Source: CAYGZM01 sp964354365 (GTDB lineage: Bacteria; Planctomycetota; Phycisphaerae; Sedimentisphaerales; Anaerobacaceae). Taken from it: DNA of 38,695 nt. The position numbers and the translations under genes were made by a program. The stretch is from NCBI GenBank assembly GCA_964354365.1, contig CAYGZM010000020.1, positions 1 to 38,695 of the forward strand, given 5' to 3'. Positions 1 through 8,233 of the stretch are shown here, in pieces. Below the pieces are notes generated by a model, which saw nothing but the letters and a program-made list of their open reading frames with translations, did not search any database and was not told the origin of the DNA. Every line of letters starts with the position of its first letter. The stretch's first letter is position 1.

Positions 1-49
1 TTCATGAATCCAACTGTGACAAAATCAAAAAAGTCACGCTTGTATAAGG

Positions 50-395
50 TCTAGTGCGAGTTACGAAGATGTAGTTCTTATAAAGACCGACTCATCTGGA
101 AACAGCCAGTGGCAAAAGACCTTCGGCGGAAGCGGCGCTGAATATGGCTATTCGGTTCAGCAGACCACAGACGGGGGATACATAATCGCAGGCGTAACCT
201 GGTCCTCTAGTGCGAGTTACGAAGATGTATTTCTTATGAAGACCGACTCATCTGGAAACAGCCAGTGGCAAAAGACCTTCGGCGGAAGCAATTGGGACAG
301 GGGCTTTTCGGTTCAGCAGACCACAGACGGCGGATACATAATCGCAGGTTATACCGATTCCTTCGGTGCAGGGGGCGATGTATATCTTATAAAAG
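50..395 (+). repeat. 156-bp coding tandem repeat
   Basis: Two units start at 50 and 206, a period of 156 bp or 52 codons. Their first 84 bases differ at only about two positions. A degenerate third partial unit starts near 359. Near-identity at the DNA level implies recent duplication or gene conversion. The sequence before position 50 does not match the repeat. Confidence 0.85.
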
Positions 396-967
396 AGTTT
401 GAGCCGCTTGAGGTTGCGTTAGTGGCGGTGCCGAGGGAGCTTGAGCCAATCGTGCGTATGGGGAGCCGAATTAGTCGAACTGTGTTCGAATACGATTGCA
501 GGGTGGTGGTTAAAAATGTCTGGGAGTTTGCACTTGCAAATGTGGAGCTTACGATGGCTAAGGCGTCAGAGAATATGGTCATAATCGAGCCGAGTGTAGC
601 ATTTGGTGATATTGTGATTGGGCCAGGAGAATCAACGACCAGTATCGATACCTGCACGTTTCAGGTTGACCGCTCCGAGGCCATCGATCCCGATAAGATA
701 GTCTGGAAGGTAAGATGCGAGAAGGTCATTACCGGCCAGCAGATGGAGTTGACGGTTGCCGGCGTCGAATCTTCGAGGTCGGCGAGTATCTATAGCGACT
801 CGATGGTTGAAGGGCAGAGCGATTTTGTAGATTTGGCGGGGTTGAGCGGACGGTGGCTGTGGACAGGCCCGGCAGGTGGAATCGAAGAGGACACTGTCCC
901 CGACGGGACAGTCAATCTGGCCGACTTCGCGGAGTTTGCGGCGAAGTGGAGAGTGAGCGAAGAATAA
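236..967 (+). CDS. Secreted tandem-repeat protein, 5'-truncated, with planctomycete C-terminal tail
   Basis: This is the 3' end of a protein built from about 52-residue repeats (TDSSGNSQWQKTFGGS ... SVQQTTDGGYIIAG), a pattern typical of beta-propeller-like extracellular proteins. The repeat reading frame continues upstream without a stop to about position 20 and repeat identity starts sharply at position 50. No ATG, GTG or TTG lies in frame before 236, and a TGA lies at 17-19, so the true 5' end is missing and 236 is only the first available start. After the repeats comes a roughly 130-residue beta-rich domain. The C-terminus ends DGTVNLADFAEFAAKW, a dockerin-like tail I associate with secreted proteins of Phycisphaerae. 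The ligand or substrate is unknown. It could be a pseudogene remnant, or an assembly collapse within the repeats. Confidence 0.6.
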   Translation: MKTDSSGNSQWQKTFGGSNWDRGFSVQQTTDGGYIIAGYTDSFGAGGDVYLIKEFEPLEVALVAVPRELEPIVRMGSRISRTVFEYDCRVVVKNVWEFALANVELTMAKASENMVIIEPSVAFGDIVIGPGESTTSIDTCTFQVDRSEAIDPDKIVWKVRCEKVITGQQMELTVAGVESSRSASIYSDSMVEGQSDFVDLAGLSGRWLWTGPAGGIEEDTVPDGTVNLADFAEFAAKWRVSEE

Positions 968-969
968 TT

Positions 970-992
970 CCGCCCCACCAGAGGCGGGCTTT
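970..992 (+). terminator. Possible weak terminator
   Basis: A 5-bp stem (CCGCC at 970-974, GGCGG at 983-987) with an 8-nt loop follows the stop codon at 967 and is followed by GCTTTC. The stem is short and the T run is poor. Confidence 0.3.
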
Positions 993-1080
993 CAGCACGG
1001 CGGATTCACCGCAGGCGAATGTCCGCTGGGCTACCATCTTCGATATTGATAATTGACTATTGGGCAAGACGGGCAATTAA

Positions 1081-1112
1081 GATTGCTTCGTCGCTTCGCT
1101 CCTCGCAATGAC
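1081..1112. repeat. Dispersed palindrome, GATTGCTTCG...CGCAATGAC class
   Basis: It lies in the gap between two convergent genes. It has the same GATTGCTTCG / CTCGCAATGAC ends as the copy at 11540-11617 and the shorter form at 32786-32817. Confidence 0.7.
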
Positions 1113-1121
1113 ACTCAGTCC

Positions 1122-2423
1122 TCAACGGGTGATTGGGATCAGGACGATATTGCGGAATTCCTTTGGCGAGCCTTCGGACTGGAGGCAAATCTTGCCGGGG
1201 ACTTCCTCGACCTCGGTTGCTAAGTTCTGAATCAGGCGATTGACATAGATGCGCAGGCTGCCGCCGTTGAGATAGACCTCGTAATCGTTCCACTGGCCGA
1301 TAGGCTTTTCGTTCGAGGGATTCATCTTGACGGTGTGTCGGCCTCTGGTGCGGGCGGGGTCAACCTTCATAGGGAACTGGTCGATGTTCCAGATATCGCC
1401 CATGCTGTCGGACATACCCTGGGCCTCGATGCATTTGGGCCAGACCTTGTCGGGGCCGACGGCGCGGAGCAGGAGTCCGCTGTTGCCGGGCTGGATATGC
1501 CGCATCTGGAGGCGGACGACGTAGTTGGCGTAGTCCTTCTCGGTGCGGAGGTATCCTGCGGGGCTGCCGGTGTCGGTTATTACGCCGTCCTTGACGCCGA
1601 AGGTTTCTTTGAGGGCGTCGCTGGAGAAGGTCCAGCCGGTCAGGTCCTTGCCGTTAAAGAGGCGCACGGCCTTGTCGTAATTCTCCGGGAGGCGCCTGAT
1701 GCGGATATCCTTGAACTCGACGACCATCGGCGGCCCGGCGTGAATCTGCAGGGCGAGCAGGCCTTCGAGGGCGGCGCCTTTGGTGTCCTGCGGGTTGTTG
1801 GGGTCGGTGACGCGGTCGTTGTCAATCAGCTCTATCATTGGGAGGCCGTTGAGGTACTGGAGGATGTGATTGCCGCGCGCGATGATGGTATATTCGTTCC
1901 AGTCCTTGTCCTTGTAGTAGCCGGCGGTCTTGAGGGCCTCGACGTCGGCGACCTTGCCGACGGTGCTCTTGTTGCCCTGTTCGTCGATGATTATGAAGTC
2001 GCCGACGTTCACAAGGCCGCCGCGTCCGCGCTCGTGATAGAGGAAGCCGACCGAGCCGGGATTATTTACGACCTCGGCCTGGTAGCCGGCGATCCGCCAC
2101 TTCTCGACCTCCTTGCTGCGGTACTGGATGCCTGAGTTGCCGCCCTCGATCCGGAATTTGATCCTGAGGATGAAGTTCTTCACCTTGCCGTCCCGCCAGA
2201 CACAGAAGGTGTTGCCGTTGGCGGGATTCTCTTGTGTGGTTTCGCCGTGGATTACGCCGTCTTTGACGGACCACAAGCGGGGGTCGCCGTCCCAGCCGGT
2301 AAGGTCCTTGCCGTTGAAGAGACTGACAAACCCTCGCTCGGCGCAGTACGCCGGCCTGCTCCAAAGGCCAGCCACCATCAGACCTGCAACAATCAGCATA
2401 CAAACCAAATTTGACCTTTTCAT
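1122..2423 (-). CDS. Secreted double DUF1080 (3-keto-disaccharide hydrolase-like) protein
   Basis: The 433-residue product has a Sec signal peptide (hydrophobic stretch about residues 8-22, likely cleavage after AYCA) and two DUF1080 domains. Each domain opens with the same FNGKDLTGW motif, near residues 36 and 257. DUF1080 is a concanavalin-like fold. Characterised members act on 3-keto-glycosides, and planctomycetes encode many copies. The start is supported by AAGGAGA seven bases upstream of the ATG. The ThuA-family gene lies immediately upstream on the same strand, and ThuA and DUF1080 often occur together in sugar-oxidation loci, so a joint periplasmic role in sugar breakdown is inferred. 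The exact substrate cannot be read from sequence. Confidence 0.88.
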   Translation of the reverse strand: MKRSNLVCMLIVAGLMVAGLWSRPAYCAERGFVSLFNGKDLTGWDGDPRLWSVKDGVIHGETTQENPANGNTFCVWRDGKVKNFILRIKFRIEGGNSGIQYRSKEVEKWRIAGYQAEVVNNPGSVGFLYHERGRGGLVNVGDFIIIDEQGNKSTVGKVADVEALKTAGYYKDKDWNEYTIIARGNHILQYLNGLPMIELIDNDRVTDPNNPQDTKGAALEGLLALQIHAGPPMVVEFKDIRIRRLPENYDKAVRLFNGKDLTGWTFSSDALKETFGVKDGVITDTGSPAGYLRTEKDYANYVVRLQMRHIQPGNSGLLLRAVGPDKVWPKCIEAQGMSDSMGDIWNIDQFPMKVDPARTRGRHTVKMNPSNEKPIGQWNDYEVYLNGGSLRIYVNRLIQNLATEVEEVPGKICLQSEGSPKEFRNIVLIPITR

Positions 2424-2516
2424 TTTAGAGTCTCCTTAATCTGAAGTCTTAATGAGTTCTGCCTGCGGCGTACCGAGCATCACAGCGAATCGCGTTAAGT
2501 CTAACATGGGGCCGGC

Positions 2517-3242
2517 TCACTTTTCAAGCGGCGGGTCCTTTACTTTTCTGCCGGCGGCCCAGTATGCGCCGCGAACGACGAGGCGCTGGAAGGCCGGGTT
2601 GGTCCAGGCCTCTTTGCCGTGGCCGTTGCCGGTGTAGAACATCCTGCCCTTGCCGTAGTGCGAAATCCAGCACATCGACTGGCGTTCGTCGCCGCGGTTC
2701 ATCCGGGTCAGGCACCGCATTATCGCATTTTTGTGGTAGCTGTGCGAGTAGGTCTCATCCTCAACCTCGAAGTCTTCGAGGCCCCTGGTGATCGGGTGCT
2801 CCTTGTCGTAGATATGCACCGTGAACTTTCCGCCGCCGTGCCCTGCGAATCGCCCTCCGACCATTTCCCAGTAGCGGTCGGCGTTCTTGAACGAGTCGGT
2901 GGCGCCGTGGATGCCGAGGTATCCGCCGCCGTTGGCGACGAAGTCGCAGTATCCTTTTTCCTGCTCCGGCGTCAGCTCCATTCCGGTGGTATATTGAATG
3001 ACGATGTCGAACTGCTTGATGCGTTCTTTGAGGTCGTCCAAACTCTCGGTATAAGTTACCTCGAAGTCGCCGGTTTTCTCGAGGATAGCCGTGAGGATCG
3101 GCGAATTGCCTTTCCAATCGTGCACACCTCCGCCCTGCAGAAACAGGACCTTGACCTTACCACCGGTGTCCGCCGCAGTTAATACCCCCACAACAACACA
3201 CACCGCCAAAACCGCCGCACAAATTGCAATTGCCTTTTTCAT
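2517..3242 (-). CDS. Secreted ThuA-like (glutamine-amidotransferase-fold) protein
   Basis: The 241-residue product has a signal peptide (about residues 4-22, ending near LTAAD). A ThuA domain fills the rest: VLFLQGGGVHDW strand and loop, GGGYLGIHGATDSF, DEHP-like turn (KEHPITRGL), and YGKGRMFYTGNGHG near the end. ThuA proteins have a class I glutamine-amidotransferase-like fold and are linked to trehalose/3-keto-sugar metabolism. The catalytic role of this one is not established. I chose the ATG at 3242 over the upstream in-frame ATG at 3266 because AAGGAGG sits five bases before it and the signal peptide starts there. It probably forms a two-gene unit with the DUF1080 gene about 90 bp downstream. 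Confidence 0.88.
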   Translation of the reverse strand: MKKAIAICAAVLAVCVVVGVLTAADTGGKVKVLFLQGGGVHDWKGNSPILTAILEKTGDFEVTYTESLDDLKERIKQFDIVIQYTTGMELTPEQEKGYCDFVANGGGYLGIHGATDSFKNADRYWEMVGGRFAGHGGGKFTVHIYDKEHPITRGLEDFEVEDETYSHSYHKNAIMRCLTRMNRGDERQSMCWISHYGKGRMFYTGNGHGKEAWTNPAFQRLVVRGAYWAAGRKVKDPPLEK

Positions 3243-3422
3243 TTTTGCCTCCTTACACAAAAACACCGTCGTTTGCTATTCTGAATTCAGTTTCGATGCT
3301 ACCCCAATAGACCCCTTGAATAACATGTTGTCGCTAAAGCCTCTCTTACCACATAGATCAATGATGCTCGGAATAGGCGCTGATAGTGAGTCATATATAT
3401 TTATTGCGTGAAATCCACCGTA

Positions 3423-4520
3423 TCAAGGTCGTGAGTGGGTCACAAAAATGATGTCAGACGTAACTCTATATGTGTTGTCCTCCCAGGAAAAAGACACATC
3501 GTGTCCAGGATAATCGCCCGCGCTATCAAGGTGTGCATGAATTCTGTCCACAAGCAGAGATTTCGCTCGCTTTAGTTTCCAGGAATCGAAGAAGTTGTCC
3601 CGGTCAACAAGAACCAAGAATAGTCTGTTCGATGCGTCAAACCTGCGAACACCCTGGTTCTCATAGAGCCATTGTATCAGGTCAACTGGGCTGTTGATGG
3701 CGGATTCCAAATACTCGATTCTCTTGCTGCTCAGTTCCGCTATGAGATTCGATGCTTCCTCTAAAGGATGGTCGCCAACCTTTGCCCAAAGGTCTTCTCT
3801 CAGCCTGGCTTCAGGCATACCTCTCTCAAAATGGATCGAGTTCTCCCTGCAGAAACGTTTCAACAAGGTCAGTTCGGACGGCAACCCTTCTGCGCGACGC
3901 TTTGACGCTATAAAACCCTCAGGCATGTAGGTGACCTTCAGGTCGAACGGCACGTCTTTCAAGAAGAAGTCGATTTTCTTAACCAAGCCGACTGCTGGAA
4001 GTATGGCAGGATGGTCCCGGAACACGTCTTCGATGATTCTCGAAGTCCAATGGTTGTACCAAGAACACAATACATAAGATTTCATACTGTGATGGAGTTC
4101 GTTTTCAATACAATCGCAAAGCTTATTAAAGGATCTTATTTTCTTCACGTAGTTATCAACTATTGTTCTCTCCAGGCTATTCTGGTGAAGGCCTCCCCAA
4201 TCAAAAACTGTGATTCGGTAGAGCTCACTCACCAATTCATCTTCTCCTTCGCGTCTTTCTAATCTTTCCTCGGCATAAATCGACCTAATCGTACGTTCTA
4301 TCTCCTGAATTGTGATTCGGGACTCGTACAGAAAACGCAGTAGCTCATCCCTTCCAACACCGCCGTGGTCCAGTCCACATTCCGCTGCCAATCTCTCCAT
4401 GTACTCTGTCCGCGACAACGACCGGAGCTTCAAGAAGCGGAGCCCCAGTGGATATTGCGACAACTCCCGTATTCTCTCGTTCTTGAAAGCACTCGAAGCT
4501 TCATCAAAGTCGTATGGCAT
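3423..4520 (-). CDS. Probable type II restriction endonuclease (PD-(D/E)xK-like), unrecognised family
   Basis: The 365-residue product has no family I can name. A candidate nuclease site lies at about residues 184-195: Asp184 in KKIDFFL, then Asp193-Leu-Lys195 in PFDLKVTY. This matches the D-X(n)-(D/E)-X-K pattern of PD-(D/E)xK restriction enzymes. An upstream helical segment contains VLCSWYNHWTSRIIEDVF. The gene overlaps the 3' end of the methyltransferase gene by 17 bases if translation starts at the ATG at 4520. An in-frame start at 4595 would lengthen it by 25 residues inside the methyltransferase gene. Overlap with a methyltransferase and lack of other domains make a cognate restriction enzyme the best guess. 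Base composition looks more A+T rich than panC and folK next door. Confidence 0.6.
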   Translation of the reverse strand: MPYDFDEASSAFKNERIRELSQYPLGLRFLKLRSLSRTEYMERLAAECGLDHGGVGRDELLRFLYESRITIQEIERTIRSIYAEERLERREGEDELVSELYRITVFDWGGLHQNSLERTIVDNYVKKIRSFNKLCDCIENELHHSMKSYVLCSWYNHWTSRIIEDVFRDHPAILPAVGLVKKIDFFLKDVPFDLKVTYMPEGFIASKRRAEGLPSELTLLKRFCRENSIHFERGMPEARLREDLWAKVGDHPLEEASNLIAELSSKRIEYLESAINSPVDLIQWLYENQGVRRFDASNRLFLVLVDRDNFFDSWKLKRAKSLLVDRIHAHLDSAGDYPGHDVSFSWEDNTYRVTSDIIFVTHSRP

Positions 4521-6018
4521 TCTCCTGACCCTTTTCTGGTAACGAGACAGTCCAGCCGTCCAAATTGGCAAGTTCTCTCCATCGGTCTGCGTCACTTGTG
4601 GCGCCGGAAGTCTTCTCGAAAATTAAAACATAGTCATATTTCATCGCACCTTTCCGATTGTCTTGTACCACGGACCTAGCCGAGTATGCCATCGGAAAAC
4701 AGCCCCTGAATTTCAATGCATCAAATTCATCTTCGATTGTCCTGAGATACGCCCAGCTCTCCGAATCATGCGCATTGAACATAAGAGCTATTATACCCCC
4801 GTCGCATAACACCTTCTGAGCACACGAGAAGAACTCCTGCATTTCGATGTTATATGCGTGTTTGCCCTTGTTTCTTTCACGAGCGTTCGAGACGACAATC
4901 TCCCGCTCGAAAGACGGTTCCATGCAAAGGATTGCATTCCACAGCTCACTTAACTCCAGATAGGGCATACGATCACTATGTGGAGGGTCGGACAGAATAA
5001 GAGAAACTGACGCTGGCGGAAAATCCTCGAGTACGGTGCGAGCGTCATCATTGATAAGAGCTACAGGAGCTTCTCCTCGAATTACATCGGACCAATTGGA
5101 GGAGGGATGAACGCTTTCACAGAGGCCGCCTTCTTCTTGAAGCGTCCTTATCAGCTTTCTCGCCCGAATGTAGAAGCAGTTCCAGACGTTGATCTCAAAA
5201 TGAGTTTTTGGCCGCCAATAGCCGATGACCCAGCTGCCAACAGTGATACCTGGTTTGCCCTTTCCACCGTTCTTACCTCGTCTCGAAACCGCGAAGACCA
5301 TCTTTGACATTTGCCCGGAAGCAGCGGTCAGGGTCAATAGAAGTGCTTTTCGCACGCGTTCCGGCTGACTCATAATATAGTCTATAATCAAGTCAATATT
5401 CCGAAGGGCTCGACCTGTAAAAAGGTCGTGAATGGTCATCTCAGGCGAAGCGTTTATTCTGGAATTGGTAAAGAACCTTAACTTGCGAATGTGCCTGCTT
5501 CTATATTGGACGTATTTCTCACGTAAGCCGTTATCATGAAGCGTTGGTTCAGACTCCTGCTTGCGATGACGAGCTATCCCTATTTGCCAGACCGACTTGA
5601 TATTCTCACCTTCCCATAGGTAGTGTGTAGCGATTCCCCCGTTTGACAGACGATAGCTATCATCTATCTTAGGTTTGACGCACACTTCCATTTCTCTTAA
5701 TGCTTCTACTATTTCCTGGGCGGGTGGGGGGGCGACAATGAGCCGTGACAGTTCTATTGCGACCGGGTTAATATCAATCCCAACGAACCTCCGATTTCTC
5801 TCGACTGTTTCTTTGGCAAGTAGCCCGCATCCACAAAACGGGTCGAGGACAATCTCCCCCGTGTGTGTTAGAGTCTCAACAAGGTACCCCAAACACTCAA
5901 CAGGTTTTTTCCCCCAATACTTGTGAAAGGCAGCAAACCCGCGGTATCCTTTGGGGCTGTGCAATTCTGCCTGGCGTATTCTTGCTTTCTCGACCGGGAA
6001 CAGCACTCCCTGGTTCAT
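4504..6018 (-). CDS. Site-specific DNA methyltransferase (N4/N6 amino type)
   Basis: The 504-residue product is a SAM-dependent DNA methylase. Near the N-terminus is HKYWGKKPVECL followed by motif I, DPFCGCG (residues 59-65), and a motif II-like acidic strand, FVGIDINPVA. The catalytic motif IV is DPPHSD (about 344-349), a DPPY variant. The roughly 270 residues between them probably hold the target-recognition region. The HKYWGKKP plus DPFxGxG arrangement is typical of amino-methyltransferases of R-M systems, and the recognition site is unknown. An upstream GTG at 6024 is possible, but the ATG at 6018 has AAGGG at good spacing. The downstream, overlapping gene is the presumed restriction enzyme. 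The pair lies after panC with an 80-bp gap. Confidence 0.82.
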   Translation of the reverse strand: MNQGVLFPVEKARIRQAELHSPKGYRGFAAFHKYWGKKPVECLGYLVETLTHTGEIVLDPFCGCGLLAKETVERNRRFVGIDINPVAIELSRLIVAPPPAQEIVEALREMEVCVKPKIDDSYRLSNGGIATHYLWEGENIKSVWQIGIARHRKQESEPTLHDNGLREKYVQYRSRHIRKLRFFTNSRINASPEMTIHDLFTGRALRNIDLIIDYIMSQPERVRKALLLTLTAASGQMSKMVFAVSRRGKNGGKGKPGITVGSWVIGYWRPKTHFEINVWNCFYIRARKLIRTLQEEGGLCESVHPSSNWSDVIRGEAPVALINDDARTVLEDFPPASVSLILSDPPHSDRMPYLELSELWNAILCMEPSFEREIVVSNARERNKGKHAYNIEMQEFFSCAQKVLCDGGIIALMFNAHDSESWAYLRTIEDEFDALKFRGCFPMAYSARSVVQDNRKGAMKYDYVLIFEKTSGATSDADRWRELANLDGWTVSLPEKGQENAIRL

Positions 6019-6097
6019 CGGCACACCCTTAAGACAAACGATCCTTAAACCCGATCTTAGCCACTTGAATGATCTCTTTTCCCATTATTCTACATCA

Positions 6098-6949
6098 TTA
6101 TCCCGTCACGTCCATCAGGATATTATCGATGAGGCGGGCGGGGCCAAGTTTTATGGCGACGGCGGCGAGGACTCTGCCGGCTATCTTATCCACGTTTTCG
6201 AGGGTCTCGGCATCGACGATGCTGATGTATTCGATTTTGCCGTCCTTGATCTGTTGGAGTATGGAGCGCATTTGGGCAATTATCTGGCTTGAGTCCGTAA
6301 CGCCGGCCTCGACCATTTTTTTGCACTTTTGGAGCGATTTGTAGATTTTGGCCGCCTCTTTTCTTTCCTGTTCGCTTAGATACTTGTTCCTGCTGCTGAT
6401 GGCCAAGCCGTCCTTCTCGCGGACCGTCGGGCAGACGACTATTTCAAGGGGCATATTCAGGTCCGTGACCATGCGCTTTATGACGATTGCCTGCTGTGCG
6501 TCTTTTTGGCCGAAATAGGCGACGTCCGGCAGGACGATATTGAAAAGCTTCGCGCAGACGGTCGTGACGCCGCGGAAATGGCCGGGGCGGAATCGCCCGC
6601 ACAAAGGCTCGGTAAGCTTGTCCACCGTTACCCAGGTCAGGCTCTCGGCACCATACATTACGTCGGGCGAGGGATTGAAGACGACATCGACGCCCGCCTT
6701 CTCACAAATCTCCAGGTCCTTTTCGATAGGGCGGGGGTACTTTTCAAAATCTTCGCCGGGGCCGAACTGCGTAGGATTGACGAAGATGCTGACAACAACG
6801 AATCCGCACTCTTTCGCCGCCGCCGCCATCAGCGATACGTGCCCGATGTGCAGCGCGCCCATCGTAGGGACAAGGCCGACCCGCTTGCCCTCGGTCTTGG
6901 CGGCCTTGACGAGAGTTCTAACGGATTCTATCGTTTTTGCGAGCTTCAT
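6098..6949 (-). CDS. panC: Pantothenate synthetase
   Basis: PanC makes pantothenate from pantoate, beta-alanine and ATP in coenzyme A synthesis. The 283-residue product has the expected length. It carries the nucleotide-binding PTMGALHIGH motif (residues 28-37), FVNPTQF, YFGQKDAQQ, and the KMSKS-like ISSRNKYLS. I chose the ATG at 6949, which starts MKLAKTIESV like other PanC proteins. The upstream in-frame start at 6988 would read through a dispersed repeat. It is the last gene of a minus-strand run with dapL, the glycosidase and folK-dNK, about 150 bp after folK-dNK. Confidence 0.96.
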   Translation of the reverse strand: MKLAKTIESVRTLVKAAKTEGKRVGLVPTMGALHIGHVSLMAAAAKECGFVVVSIFVNPTQFGPGEDFEKYPRPIEKDLEICEKAGVDVVFNPSPDVMYGAESLTWVTVDKLTEPLCGRFRPGHFRGVTTVCAKLFNIVLPDVAYFGQKDAQQAIVIKRMVTDLNMPLEIVVCPTVREKDGLAISSRNKYLSEQERKEAAKIYKSLQKCKKMVEAGVTDSSQIIAQMRSILQQIKDGKIEYISIVDAETLENVDKIAGRVLAAVAIKLGPARLIDNILMDVTG

Positions 6950-6987
6950 AATAACGCCTGTTAGCGGACAGCCTACAGCCGACAGCA

Positions 6988-7016
6988 AGTGGATTCCTGC
7001 TTGCGCAGGAATGACA
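6988..7016. repeat. Dispersed palindrome, GGATTCCTGC/GCAGGAATGAC class
   Basis: GGATTCCTGC and GCAGGAATGAC form an inverted repeat between folK-dNK and panC. This resembles the short mobile intergenic palindromes common in genomes with many metagenome-derived relatives. Confidence 0.65.
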
Positions 7017-7103
7017 GGAGCGCGACTTCAACTGTCCGAGCGACTTCCATAATCTCGTATTGCGCATTGCTTAGACAAAGCGGCCGGGGCCGGGACAAAG
7101 GCG

Positions 7104-8225
7104 TTATGCAAGGCTCTTTGCCACAACACCCGCGCCCTGCATTGCAGTATAGTATTTTACCTGGTTCGACAGCTTCTGCACAGTGGATCCCTGCGAGTAA
7201 TCCAGCTCTGAGGAATTGAGGCGAATGACCGGGCAGCTTGTCCAGTTTGCGAACAATCGCTCGTAGTCCCCGTTCAGGGCCTCAAGAAAAGCGTTGTCTA
7301 TCCGCTGCTCGTAAGGTCGATTTCGGCGGTGAATCCGATCAAGGCACGTCCCGACCGTATCTCGCAGGTATATGACCAAGACGGGCCTGGCCGCCTTGCC
7401 CGCCATTGAGGCGTGAATATCCTCATACAGCGCCAATTGCTCAGTATTCAACAGCCGGTGGGCGTAGATAAGCTCCTTGTCGAAGACGTAATCGCTCACG
7501 ACAATCCGCCCGGGCGCCAACGCGCTTTTGTCCAACTGCTTTATTCTCCCGTCCAAGAAGTACAACTGCGAGTCGAGCGCCAGCTCCTTTCGGCCTGCAT
7601 ACACCAGCGGCATATAGGGATTCGTATCGTATGGCTCCCTCAGAATTCTGCACCCAAGCTCCTTGGCTAATTTTTCGGCCAGGGTGGTTTTCCCCACGCC
7701 GATTATCCCAGAGACGCAGACCAGCTGCGGGCGCTGCGGGTCGAGCGCAAAATCCCGCCCGTTCAATCGCTCGGCCAATTCCGCAACTGCTGCGCCCAGA
7801 ACCGGGTGCCGCAGACCTGCATTGAGCTGCGCCAGACCTTTTAGCACAAACGACCGCAGGTGCATCCGCGGGTGCGGGACAATCAGGTTCGGCTCGTTTA
7901 GAATCTCATCGCCGAAAAACAGCAGGTCCAGGTCGATAGTCCTCGGCCCCCATTTTTCTTTCCGTCTGCGCCCAAGGAGTATCTCGATCTCACCTAAGGT
8001 TTTGAGCAGCCCCTGCGCATTCAACTGCGTTTGGACTTCGGCCACGGCATTAAGATAGTTCGGCTGGTCGTCCTGCGACAGCGGGGGGGTCTCAATCACA
8101 TCGCTCACGTGCAGCAGGCGAAGCTCCGGCGCCCCGGCCAGCATCTTGACGCCGCTGTCGATGTACCGCTGGCGATCCCCCAAATTGCTGCCAAGCCCGA
8201 TGTATGCGGTAGTCTGTCTATCCAT
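7104..8225 (-). CDS. folK: FolK - deoxynucleoside kinase fusion protein
   Basis: The 373-residue product joins two enzymes. Residues 1 to about 155 are 6-hydroxymethyl-7,8-dihydropterin pyrophosphokinase (folate synthesis): GLGSNLGDR at the N-terminus, then GPRTIDLDLLFF (93-104) and HPRMHLRSFVLKGL. Residues about 166-373 are a dCK/dGK-type deoxynucleoside kinase (nucleotide salvage): Walker A GIIGVGKTT (173-181), REPYDTNPY, VVSDYVFDKELIYA and a lid segment HRRNRPYEQRI. No stop or frameshift separates them. I chose the ATG at 8225 because it gives a canonical FolK N-terminus. The longer frame to 8372 runs into the upstream glycosidase gene. Its start lies 8 bases after that gene's stop, so the two are probably co-translated. 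Confidence 0.9.
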   Translation of the reverse strand: MDRQTTAYIGLGSNLGDRQRYIDSGVKMLAGAPELRLLHVSDVIETPPLSQDDQPNYLNAVAEVQTQLNAQGLLKTLGEIEILLGRRRKEKWGPRTIDLDLLFFGDEILNEPNLIVPHPRMHLRSFVLKGLAQLNAGLRHPVLGAAVAELAERLNGRDFALDPQRPQLVCVSGIIGVGKTTLAEKLAKELGCRILREPYDTNPYMPLVYAGRKELALDSQLYFLDGRIKQLDKSALAPGRIVVSDYVFDKELIYAHRLLNTEQLALYEDIHASMAGKAARPVLVIYLRDTVGTCLDRIHRRNRPYEQRIDNAFLEALNGDYERLFANWTSCPVIRLNSSELDYSQGSTVQKLSNQVKYYTAMQGAGVVAKSLA

Positions 8226-8233
8226 TGCCCGGC

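Noticed and set aside
1335..2135. Long plus-strand open frame of 266 codons opposite the DUF1080 gene
   Set aside because: No ribosome site, composition of a shadow frame (Val/Gly/Asp/Ala-rich), and the minus strand carries a clear family match.
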